Assembly (NCBI GenBank): GCA_026168455.1
Contig: CM047431.1
Coordinates: forward strand, 9,260,943 to 9,324,942
DNA length: 64,000 nt
Direction: 5' to 3'
Origin: Theocolax elegans
Taxonomy: Eukaryota > Arthropoda > Insecta > Hymenoptera > Cerocephalidae
Shown: positions 47,302 through 57,382 of the stretch, one piece after another
How positions within the stretch are numbered: the first letter of the stretch is position 1
Layout of the letters: each line of letters opens with the position of its first letter
Notes under the pieces: generated by a model
Told to the model about the DNA's origin: nothing
Seen by the model: only the letters and a program-made list of their open reading frames with translations
The model's database searches: none
Program-made: the position numbers and the translations under genes

Positions 47302-50300
47302 CCCTTTTAACGACCAAAATGCTCAATTTTTCTGTCGATTTTCAACGCGTTTTTTTCGGTAGTCATAGGCCTTAGAGATTTTTGCAAACACGTATTTTGG
47401 TGGAAAATTTAACGCTCTTTCAGAATCTTTTATTGAAATTACGATTGATTGCGTTATAAAAAAGTTATAGCCAATTAAACAATAAAAAACGTGAAAAATT
47501 TTGCAAAAAATCAAGTTGCGATTTTTTTAGCAATGTTACCGCACAGAAATAATCTTATAAATATGATTAGGGGTGATCACGACTACGAAAGTATCTCCAG
47601 GAATTTTGGTGGAATTTTTGAACCAGTTCTTCCAACAAAATGGTGGTAAAATAAAAAAAAATCCATAAAAAACATAACTCATTTTTTATCTCGGAAACCA
47701 TTGAGTTTAGAGGAAAAGTTCATGGAACAAAAAAGTCTTAGAATTAATCGAGAAACACGCCTGAATTTTTTCAGAATTTTCCGAGGCGATTTTTGAATTT
47801 TCGGGAAATACGAAAACCCATTTTTTCAAAATCATCTCCAAAAATTCTGAAAAAATCCAGGCTTGTTCCTTGATGAATTCTAGGTCTTTTTTGTTTTATA
47901 AACTTGTTCTCTAAACTCAATTGTTTTCGAGATAAAAAATGAGTTAGGTTATAATCCCAGCAGCGGTAATATTTTTGACACAGAATAAAGAACATCCATT
48001 TAACAGTAATATACTAATGTTTTGCCTTTTTATGTGTATACAAGTGCAGTTTGTATAGCGTACACTAATATACACATATCAAAAAAGCAATTCAGAAAAT
48101 TGTATGTAAGCTCATTTTTATTACTTTCTAGTATCTTGTTATATTGAGACCATACAGTAAATCGAATCGAAAAGATTATTTTTCATTTCTAAAGTCGAGG
48201 TTTGACAAGAAGCATTGAAAACTGTAATAATTATTTTCATTAGGTATATGTATTATTTTATATAACCATGTAGCAAAAACTTAAAGACGTTCGATTCGCT
48301 TCCATGAAATGTACGAAATTGATACTTCAAAGAACACTTAGGATGATATAGGTACCGTTCCAAATCCTGGCAATTCTGCTTCTGATGGATCAGATTTCGA
48401 TACTGATTTGGATGATGAAATTTCTAATATAACGTACACAGAAGCTTGTAAAACATATACTGAATCTCAAACTAAATTAGAAAGAACGCATGTACTCCAG
48501 TGGATGGAAGGAGAAAAAAAGTATAATGATAATTTGGAAGACAAAATTTTATTGAGACTCGGTAAAAAATAAAATACAAGAAATGGAGCCAGTAAAACTG
48601 TTTGAAATATTTTTCTCAACGGAAATGAAGCAATATATTATAGATGCTTGCAAAGAAAATAATTTTGATTTAAATTTAAAAGACTTAAATATATTCGTGG
48701 GAATAATCATTTTGACTTCATTCAACAAAAGGAAATCTCAGAGGGACTACTGGTCAAGTGATTCCTTTTTATCTTATAACGTTGTTTCTTCTGCTATGCC
48801 ACGTAAAAGGTTTGAAGAGATCAAATCAAAATTAAAATATTCAAAAACAAAAGATAAATATCCAACTGACAATGCTAAACCGATTTCAAATTAATATTAT
48901 GAAGTTCGGTGTGTGGAAAACTGCTCTTTCCATCGATGAAATGATGCTTATGCGAGGACGTCACTAAAACAATTCATACGAGGAAAACCCATACGATTTG
49001 GTCTCAAATTCTGGGGTCTTTGTACTTCCGATGGTTTTGTATTAGGTGTTCACTTATACTGCGGAAAAAATTCTGCAACGGGAAGTAAATTTATTACTCG
49101 CGTTGTCATGAATTTACTAGAACAGTTTTTTCGTGCAATACCGCCGGGAAAAATATGTATGTTCCATCTATATTTTGATAATTATTTCACAAGCTTAGAT
49201 CTCGCTGTGCATTTGAAGAAGCTTGGGCTAAAATGTACAGGTACTATTAGAGAAGATAGAGTCAAAGATAAAAATGTTCTAAATAAAAAAGCTCAAAGAG
49301 GTGGGTATGCCGTGAAGGACGATAAGTACAGTGGTATAAATTACATCACTGTGATGGATACAAAAGTTTCGATAAATTTCTACTGCTGCAGGGGTAACTC
49401 CATTAACATTTTCAAAGAGATATAGTAAGCAAGAAGGAAAAAAAGTTAAAATACCTTTTCCGAGGACTATTAGCGTCTATAACAGTTTTATGGGTGGCAA
49501 TGATGTCCACGACGGACATTACAACAATTTGTTTTCGAATATTCGTTCAAAAAAGTGGACAATGCTACTGTACTATTCAATGCTGTCAATGATGAGAAAA
49601 AAAGGGTTGGAACAAAAAATTTTGCACTTTTAATAGCTAAAAATTACATAACGCAGGGACAATACGAAAGAGAGAAACACAATATGTCCAAACAAACAAA
49701 ACTCAAACATTGTTCTTATTGTCCCGTAAGATCGAGAATTATCTGCGTAAAATGTGATTTATCGATTTGTGTTAAATGTTAAAAAAAAAACACCGAAAAA
49801 TTCGTATTGCAGTGAGAGGCAAGGGGACTCACTCAAATCAAGCACCCCAAAGGAGATAAAATTCTACTACGTCCTCGTCGTTGTCTTTGGGTCATGCTAA
49901 GAGTAGAACATTTTTTATCTCGAAAACAATTGAGTTTAGAGAACAAGTTTATAAAACAAAAAAGACTTAGAATTCATCAAGGAACAAGCCTGGATTTTTT
50001 CAGAATTTTTGGAGATGATTTTGAAAAAATGGATTTTTCGTATTTCCCGAAAATTCAAAAATCGCCTCGGAAAATTCTGAAAAAATTCAGGCGTGTTTCT
50101 CGATTAATTCTAAGACTTTTTTGTTCCATGAACTTTTCCTCTAAACTCAATGAATTCCGAGATAAAAAAATGAGTTATGTTTTTCATGGATTTTTTTTAT
50201 TTTGCCACCATTTTATTGAAAGAAGTGGTTCAAAAATTCCACCAAAATTCCTGGAGATACTTTCGTAGTCGTGATCACCCCTGACCATATTTATAAGATG

Positions 50301-50553
50301 ATTTCTTTGCGGTAACATTGCTAAAAAAATCGCAAACTTGATTTTTTGCAAAATTTGTCACGTTTTTTATAGTTTAATTGGCTATAACTTTTTTATAACG
50401 CAATCAATCGCAATTTCAAAAAAAGATTCTGGAAGAGCGTTAAATTTTCCACCAAAATACGTGTTTGCAAAAATCTCTAAGGCCTATGACTACCGAAAAA
50501 AACGCGTTGAAAATCGACAGAAAAATAGAGCATTTTGGTCGTTAAAGGGTTAA
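47302..50553 (+). mobile_element. piggyBac element with ~690-bp inverted repeats
   Basis: Left end CCCTTTTAACGACCAAAATG (47,302) and right end CATTTTGGTCGTTAAAGGG (to 50,549) are inverted, followed on the right by TTAA (50,550-50,553); the left flank reads CTTA, one base off. The inverted similarity continues about 690 bp inward (to about 47,990; from about 49,868), far longer than the 13-19 bp repeats usual for this family. A transposase gene lies between. The right end abuts a gypsy relic, the left end lies 40 bp outside the CAGGGTG element. Confidence 0.88.
48300..49790 (+). pseudogene. piggyBac transposase, frameshifted
   Basis: The product can be followed in pieces: an acidic N-terminus (SDGSDFDTDLDDEIS, about 48,370-48,430), the DDE domain start MEPVKLFEIFFSTEMKQYII (48,583), SIDEMMLMRGRH with the first Asp (about 48,935), YFDNYFTS with the second (about 49,175), VMDTKVS with the third (about 49,352), GGNDVHDGHYNN (about 49,493), and a C-terminal cysteine-rich finger CSYCPVRSRIICVKCDLSICVKC. 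The three catalytic Asp are kept. Stops or frameshifts at about 48,570, 48,890, 48,964, 49,424 and 49,540 inactivate it. Confidence 0.92.
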
Positions 50554-51440
50554 CGAGTTTTTATGATGGCTAAGCACTCTCGCTCGGTAATAGAGTAATT
50601 CCGCTCGGCCGACATCATTGTGCGACTCACAAAGTAAAGCACTCGCTCCTCTCCGTCAATTTCTTGGGTGACAACCTCTCCTAGACCATTATCACTCGCA
50701 TAAGTTTGAATCGTGAACTGTTGATCCAAGGAGGGTCTTTGAAGGACGGGTCTAGAAGCCACCAGAGCCTTAACCTGGTCGAAAGCACACAGTTATTCCG
50801 GTTTCCACTCATAAGCGCCTCCGCTCTTCGTAAGTCGAGTTAAAGATCGGCCAAAGTAGCGAAGTCCTGGAGAAACTTGCAATCCTACGACGCAATGCAC
50901 CGGAATCTGCGCAATCTTTCAGAATTTTTGGTGCCGGGTACTCTAAAATCGCAGCAATTTGTCCTGGGTCGGGACGGAAGCCATCCCGATTCACCAAGAC
51001 TCCGAGAAACTTTACTTCCTGCCAGCAGCACTCGCTTTCCTCCCGATTGATGCTCCAACCACTTCAAGTTGTCATCGAACGTCTCGATTGCAATGATGAT
51101 ATCATCTAAATATGAGAAAGCGTATGGTTCTAACGCGTGCCTGATGAGGTGGTCTAAGAACTTTTGGAAGGTAACTGATCCACCAACGATACCATACGGT
51201 AGAGACCTAGCGGACAGACACCACATCCATATAGGGTAGCGGGTACACACTTGTTCTCGACACTGTGTTGAACTTTCGGTAATTAATATAAAAGCGGTAG
51301 AAGGAGCCAGTGGAATTACGGATTACGCCCACGTTAAGCATCTCTTGCACTTGGACATGCATTTCGTCCTCGATTTTCTTTGACACGGATCATACCGCTA
51401 CTAAGTCACAGTCAAGCAATACTTGTAATTTTTGACGTTG
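50554..51440 (-). pseudogene. pol: Ty3/gypsy pol relic (RT and RNase H)
   Basis: On the minus strand, from about 51,390 downward: EMLNVGVIRNSTGSFYRF (RT fingers), VTFQKFLDHLIRHALEPYAFSYLDDIIIA with the catalytic YLDD, VNRDGFRPDPGQIAAILEYP (connection), and QFTIQTYASDNGLGEVVTQE...ERECLAII (RNase H, with the first Asp again not in its usual place: T-Y-A-S-D). Several frameshifts and stops. It stops exactly at the piggyBac end; the missing remainder is not found at the piggyBac left flank. It is a different, more diverged gypsy lineage from the one at 3-7.6 kb. Confidence 0.85.
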
Positions 51441-53100
51441 TGAATTTTCCGACGGTTGAGAGGTTTGTCTATGTTATCACACCCGTTCGATACCTTAACG
51501 ATCTAAAAGTAAACAAAATTAACTGGAATTTGACATAGTTATATAATGCAAAAAGTGCTGCGTAACTAGCTTTTAAGCCAAAACCTTTGGCAGGGTAAGT
51601 CTGAGGATGAATGTCAACAATAGCATAGACAAAAATTAAAGGAATTTAACCGTTGGAAAGGCATTATTGCCCATTCTATCAACTCACCCCTCAAGAGCTT
51701 TCACTCGATTCATCGAGGTAGCGGTACTTTTTATAACTTTTTCTTGCATAGCTCGAAAGATAATACAAATATTTTTTAGTTTATATGAACATCGTAGGGG
51801 TGACTGTTGATTTTTTTAAAGATTTATCAAATAAATTAATAATTTTCATATTTTACTACTTTTAAGAAATTAGGTAAAGAAAACAAAAAATTATTATTTA
51901 CTTACTTCTTTGTACTGTTTTCCCATTTTTTATTTTAATTATTTTTTAATTTGTAAAAGTATTTTTATGAGGGCTTCTACCCATGGGGGCTTCTACCTGC
52001 CTCTCGTTTCTTTGCATTATTCATTGCACTCCCTTCATGCACATAAAATATTGTATGCAGCTTTTGCGTGCCCTTCTCGTGGGAAAGCAAGATCCTGCGT
52101 TCCCTACTCGTGCGAGTGACTTCACGCACTTTCTGCAAAAACTACTAATACAGTAATAATAAATGTTTAACAGAAAAGTCCAACAAATTCACAACAGACA
52201 TAAAAACGTTGATTATCCTACGGGCGTGAAAGGATAAAAAAAGGAGGCAAAATCACAGAACTGTTTTTAATGATAATTAATTAAGTAGTTTATTTATATG
52301 AGAACTAACAGTAATTAAACCTAAAAACTAATAACAAAGTTATTTAAAAATATAATTAAAATTATCCTGGATTTTTAAGGAAACCCTTAACCGGGAGAGC
52401 TTGCGGAGCTTCCAAACCGAGAGAGATTCGGTATCAAAAACCTACTATTCAATATAATACAAGGCGAGAGCGCTAAGAAGCTCGAACGCCGCAACCGTTC
52501 TTAACGCAAGGTAACCGCAAAAAAAAACAAACAAACACGAGCCTTTCGAAGGCAACGATCGTCTCGACGCTTGATTCAAAGTTTAAATACTATGAACAAA
52601 TTTAATATATATAATTCACGATCGGCGCCAACATCTTTACAATTGTTATCTAGAGTTAGATCCAAGAAAACTAAGTTTTCCGACGTGTAAAATGAGAAAA
52701 AGAGTTATTTAAATATGCACAGAGAAAAATTTCTAACGTTTAACTTATAAAATTTGCGTGCTCTCTAACCAAGCGTATGCTTATAGTTTAATCCCGTGGC
52801 GTTACAGGTTTAGCCTATGAAGTTTGATGTCTTTAATGTGTAGCATCAATTTCACTTACACTGGAAAAAAAAGTTCGGTTAAAATTATCAAATTTTCCCT
52901 AGTAATTTTAACTAAATGAAGAGTCGGTTAATATTACGCCGGAACTTTGTGTATTTAATCATGCTATCGGTAAAGTCTACCAAGTAAATAAGGTACACAC
53001 TGAATACGCGCGAACCCTGTAGATTCAACTGAGCTTCCACAGTAAAAACTGACTGGCTAATATAAAAATTGTAGACAAATTGTTTATAAAATATGCAAAG
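51441..53100. other. Unassigned DNA
   Basis: No supported gene. 51,960-52,130 is GC-richer. Nothing matched elsewhere in the window. Confidence 0.4.
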
Positions 53101-54305
53101 ATGGATGACTACACAAAAGATTTGTTCACAAAGTTGGGCATGCAAAATTTCATTTCGATAGATTTGAAAGTAAGTAATTAATGATTAAATTTTATTACCT
53201 AAAACAATTATAACCTACAAACTGTGTTTTTTCATGCTTATTTATTTGCTAATTTTGTAGCTCATATATTAGAATTTCTTAAATAAATATGTAAAATAAA
53301 CTTTCTTGTCAATATTAGTATGTTATAATTGAAGTTATATATTTGTTTATTCAAGTGATTATAAATTATAATTCTTCAAAAAGGGCATTTTAAAAATTCA
53401 TTTTAAGCTACAATGCTTCCTTCGCTCTCTTCATGTGAGGATAATATTACTTTTTAAGACTCGCTAACAATGAACAGTTCTTGTAAAGCTAATGTACATT
53501 GAGTAGCAGCGAAGGAACTTAAACTCAATTTTAAAATCACTCTTTAGGTAACCGACACGGTGGCGGAGTGGCGGAGACGCACTTCGGCCGATCACGAAAG
53601 TTAAGCAGCACTGAGTGCGGTTGGCACTTGGATGGGTGACACCATTCTGGTGCGGCTTTCGGAATCGGTTAGGAGTTTTTCCAAACTTCATAACGTGAGC
53701 GGAAGGTGTGGAACATTCGGTTTCGGTGTTTGGGCCTACGCAAGGTGACCTGAACATCTAAACAGAATGTTTCAATACACCGGCCGTCTCGGGGAAGGTT
53801 TGCCTACAAGGTTTTCCCTTTCTCACGGGCATAACCCCAGGCGAATGCGAGACGGTGGGAACCGGGAGGGGAAAAAACTGGAATGTCTTCACCCCCACAC
53901 ATAGGTGGTAGGGGTGTCCCTGTAAAAACCCGTTTAATAATGGGTATACAGGGTGATGAGCAAAGAGAATAATTACTCTTTTAGTGAATTGCTAAAATAT
54001 TTGATCAAATACTTTGTCAACATAAATTATGCTTTAACCGATAAAATGATATGTGCTCTTATTACACTTGTATGTATTTCATTTCTATTCATTGTTCTAA
54101 ACATAATTTTACTAACATAAACTAATAAATCAAATATTTATATAATGCATGATTGTACAGGCATTTCAAAAATATCATATGTTGGTACAGAAAGAACTAT
54201 ATCTTTTATTACTAAAGTATTTTAACAATAATTCTAACAATATAAATAATGAATTAAATCATGTAAACTTGGATGATGGACCTGTGAAAGTGCTTCCTGC
54301 CATAC
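53101..54305 (+). CDS. Candidate two-exon gene fragment, unrecognised
   Basis: Exon 1 (53,101-53,169) reads MDDYTKDLFTKLGMQNFISI... and stops at a good donor AAA|GTAAGT. Exon 2 (54,161-54,305) follows an acceptor TTGTACAG, is open in phase 0 (AFQKYHMLVQKELYLLLLKY...) and ends at a donor C|GTATGTG. Phases agree. The intron contains the 5S-derived SINE. The N-terminus vaguely resembles a short helical protein-interaction domain, but I cannot name it. A third exon starting after 54,411 would close the frame within a few codons. It may be chance. Confidence 0.25.
53537..53981 (+). mobile_element. 5S-rRNA-derived SINE, copy 2
   Basis: The head 53,551-53,670 is 120 nt, the length of 5S rRNA, and keeps helix I (AACCGA at 53,550 with TCGGTT at 53,665), the box A region (AAGTTAAGCAGCACTGAG), box C (CACTTGGATGGGTGAC) and a helix IV-like ACCATTCTGGT. 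Body and tail match copy 1 at 28,067, including ACACATAGGTGGTAGG, and the tail has a hairpin at 53,918-53,953. Flanks TCACTCTTTAGGT and TTACTCTTTTAGTG are a plausible decayed TSD. The long A tail of copy 1 is absent. Confidence 0.9.
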
Positions 54306-54893
54306 GTATGTGTTTTGTTTCTTTTGTTGTAATTTTTTGTTAAGGTATTTCTTTCCATCAATAACAATGTTAAACAAAAATTTTCTATATACATAGCAAT
54401 TATCTAATAACGTGAGAGCATTATGTATGTTAAACAGAAATATTGTTTAAGTTGAATTATGAAATAAAGTTGTAAGTTACGATGCTGCAAGCTCTACTAT
54501 TTATACTTCAAAATTCAAATTTCTATGTTTATATTATTTATTTATTAACCAGTATCAGAAATACATAGAATTCCTTAGAATTACATAGAATTACCCACAG
54601 AGATATAATACAAATATCTGTTGGTGGAACTGGCAAGATACTAAAATATCTAATACTTATATACTAAAATTACATAATACTTACATACTAAAATAACATA
54701 GTAAAATTCTTTCAATATATAATATATAACATCCATAAAGAGGCTACTAAACTTATAAATTCACAAAGGCAACATTAAACAAAACAATCATAATTAAGAT
54801 TCTATTTATAAAATAAAATTTGTATAGATTTTTTAAATATTATTAACTATCCAGTCTTTCAATTTTATCTTTTTGTTTTTCGTATTTAATTAT
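54306..54893. other. AT-rich DNA, probably LINE 3' UTR in part
   Basis: 54,600-54,720 has short direct repeats (ATACTAAAATTACATA-like). No gene. Confidence 0.4.
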
Positions 54894-56800
54894 TTAGATT
54901 AATTGGTAGCTTGTTAAACAAACATATAGCTGTAATATAACTATTTTTTTGCTAACAGTTTTTTTGAAACTTGGAATAGGTCGATTCTTATTTCTAGTTA
55001 TACTGTTCGAAGACATAAAAAAATTACTTAAACTATTAGAATGATATGATAAACAATTTAACGCAAATAATTGTTCTATATTTAACGGGTAATCTTTAAT
55101 TATAAATTTATTTTTATTTATTATTTTTAATATTTTCTTTTGTAAATTATGCAGCAAACTTATACTATTCATATACGCACCACCCCATGCAATAATTCCA
55201 TAACTAATAACACTATTGAACAGTGCATAATATAACATTTTAAGTGTTGTTATATTCATATAATTTTCAAGTTTATGAAAAATGAAAATTAGGTACTTAG
55301 TTTTATTAACTAAATATTCTATATGTAAAGACCAATTAATTCTATAATCAAATATTAAGCCTAGATATTTGGTATTTTTCACTCTTTTTAGCTTATTGTT
55401 ATTAATTTGGATATCATAATTATCCTTTTCATAATCTGGAACGCTATCTATATAATTTCCAAATGTAATATATGTTGACTTTTCTATATTTAAAGATAAC
55501 TTGTTTAAGGCTAACCAATTTGCAGTCCAGTTCAATTCTATATTCATCTTATTTTTAACTTTTTCCCAAGTATCTTCGGTAACAATTAATGCTGTATCAT
55601 CTGCATATGAAATTATATTTTCTTTTAACATGTCATTTACATATATTATAAAAAGCAAAGGTCCAAGTATAGTTCCTTGAGGAACGCCTGTTTTAACAAT
55701 ATTATTATGGCTTACAGTATCATTAATTCTTACTATCTGCTGTCTATTATTAAGATAAGAAAACATTAATTTATGTGCATTACCTTCAATTCCGTAATTT
55801 TAAAGTTTATTGAGTAATATGTTATGATCTACCGTATCAAAAGCCTTGGCCAAGTCTAGAAATGCTATAGCCAAAGGTTTACTGTTGTCCAAGTTATTAT
55901 AAATTTTATTGGTTATTTTCTGAAGGGCATCATTAGTGCCTCTATTTTGTATAAATCCAAATTGATTCTCTGAGAATATGTTACACTCTTTGAAAAATTT
56001 ACAGATCCTTATATATATTATTTTTTCTAAAATTTTCGCTAAATTAGAAATTAGTGAAATTGGTCTATAATTTTCAATTTTCTTCTTACTACCATCTTTA
56101 TGAATTGGTATAATCATTGCATTTTTAAGTGATTCAGGCCAAACAGATTTTTCTATGCATAAATTAAAAATGTGCACTAATGGATCCAAAATATATTTAA
56201 TTAGTGACTTCAATGTTCTAGTGTTGATTTTATCCGAACCACCATTTTTTATTTCAAAATCATTTATTATTTTATAAACTTCTATCGGATCTGTCGGAAT
56301 CATAAATATAGTTTTTTCATTGAAATCAGGCAACCGGATATCGACATAATCAATATCTTGAGTTTTATTTCTTAATTCATTACCAATGTCAGTAAAGTAA
56401 TTATTCATAACATTAGCAATATCCTCTGTATTCGTTATTCTATTTTTATATTTATCAAAGATAGCAGTAATTTTCTCTTGTTTTTTAGTATTTTTACCTA
56501 GTTTTTGATTTAGTATATTCCATAAATTTTTTGGTTTATTAATAGCTTTTTTAATCACATCATTTTCATATTTAATTTTTGCATCTTTAATTACTCTGCT
56601 TAGTACTTTATCATCATTTTTATATTCCATCCTGTTATTAAAATTATTTACATCCATCATCCAAATTCTATAAAGCATTTCTTTTCTATTACAGGAAACA
56701 ATAATTTCCTTAGCAATCCAAGATTTTCTTGGTTTCAATTTGTCTGATTTTTTATTATTAATTCTGAATGTTGCACTATTAATACATTCCTTTATATTAT
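54894..56800 (-). pseudogene. LINE (non-LTR) reverse transcriptase, interrupted by copia
   Basis: On the minus strand, from 56,800: a linker (KLKPRKSWIAKEIIVSCNRK), RT motifs KDGSKKKIENYRPISLISNLAK, NQFGFIQNRGTNDALQ, AIAFLDLAKAFDTVDH (first catalytic Asp), GVPQGTILGPLLFIIYVND, SYADDTALIV (catalytic DD), then the thumb with KTKYLGLIFD and a C-terminal segment ending near 54,894. One in-frame TAA near 55,800 divides it into two ORFs. Motif style is that of Jockey/L2-like insect LINEs. The 5' half, with the endonuclease, should continue beyond the copia element, outside the window. Confidence 0.9.
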
Positions 56801-57105
56801 TGTTGGAAATAAGACGTGATAGTCTCTCTCTCTGTCTCTCTCTCTCTCTCTCTTTATCGTTACCGACTGAGTAACGAGGAGTGGGGAGGACCCCGGAGGA
56901 AGCGACGCAAGCGGCGGCGCGGCGAGATCGGTTTCTCCCGCTACAGCACTCGAGCCACGGATCCCGACCCGGTCGGATGTACCAAGGCCTCCCCCAGTGT
57001 ACATACGTATTAATATATAGAATAAAAGAGTTTATTATTTCATAATATATAACCGGTGAGTTTATCATTGAAGCCAATCCCTTCCTCTCCTGTTTTATTC
57101 CAACA
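56801..57105 (+). repeat. copia 5' LTR, 305 bp
   Basis: Begins TGTTGGAAATAAG and ends TTTATTCCAACA, inverted ends. Contains a (TC)n/GAGA tract at 56,822-56,853 that could recruit GAGA-type factors, and AATAAA at 57,021. Confidence 0.92.
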
Positions 57106-57120
57106 GGTTATGGGCCCAGC
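57106..57120 (+). promoter_or_regulatory. copia primer binding site
   Basis: GGTTATGGGCCCAGC follows the LTR directly; GGTTATGGGCCCAG is also what follows the LTR of Drosophila copia, which is primed by an internal fragment of initiator tRNA-Met (family knowledge). Confidence 0.85.
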
Positions 57121-57382
57121 ACGCTTCCACTGCGCGCTGGTTTGAGAGGAATAGTTTGGCTTTGTTATCTTGTTAGAAGTCCCTTCTTCGCGATCGCGAG
57201 TGTTTGTGAGAAAAGTGTGGTATAAAGTTTGTTGGTGTTGTGCTAGAAAGAAGCTAGAAAGGGAGATCAGACAGAGCTACGGTCACCCAGTCAACCACCA
57301 CAAAGGAAATTTAGCTAGGAGAAAGAAAGCTAGAGGATCGACCGGGATCAGGTAGAGGAATCTACAGTAGCTAGAAAGAAAG

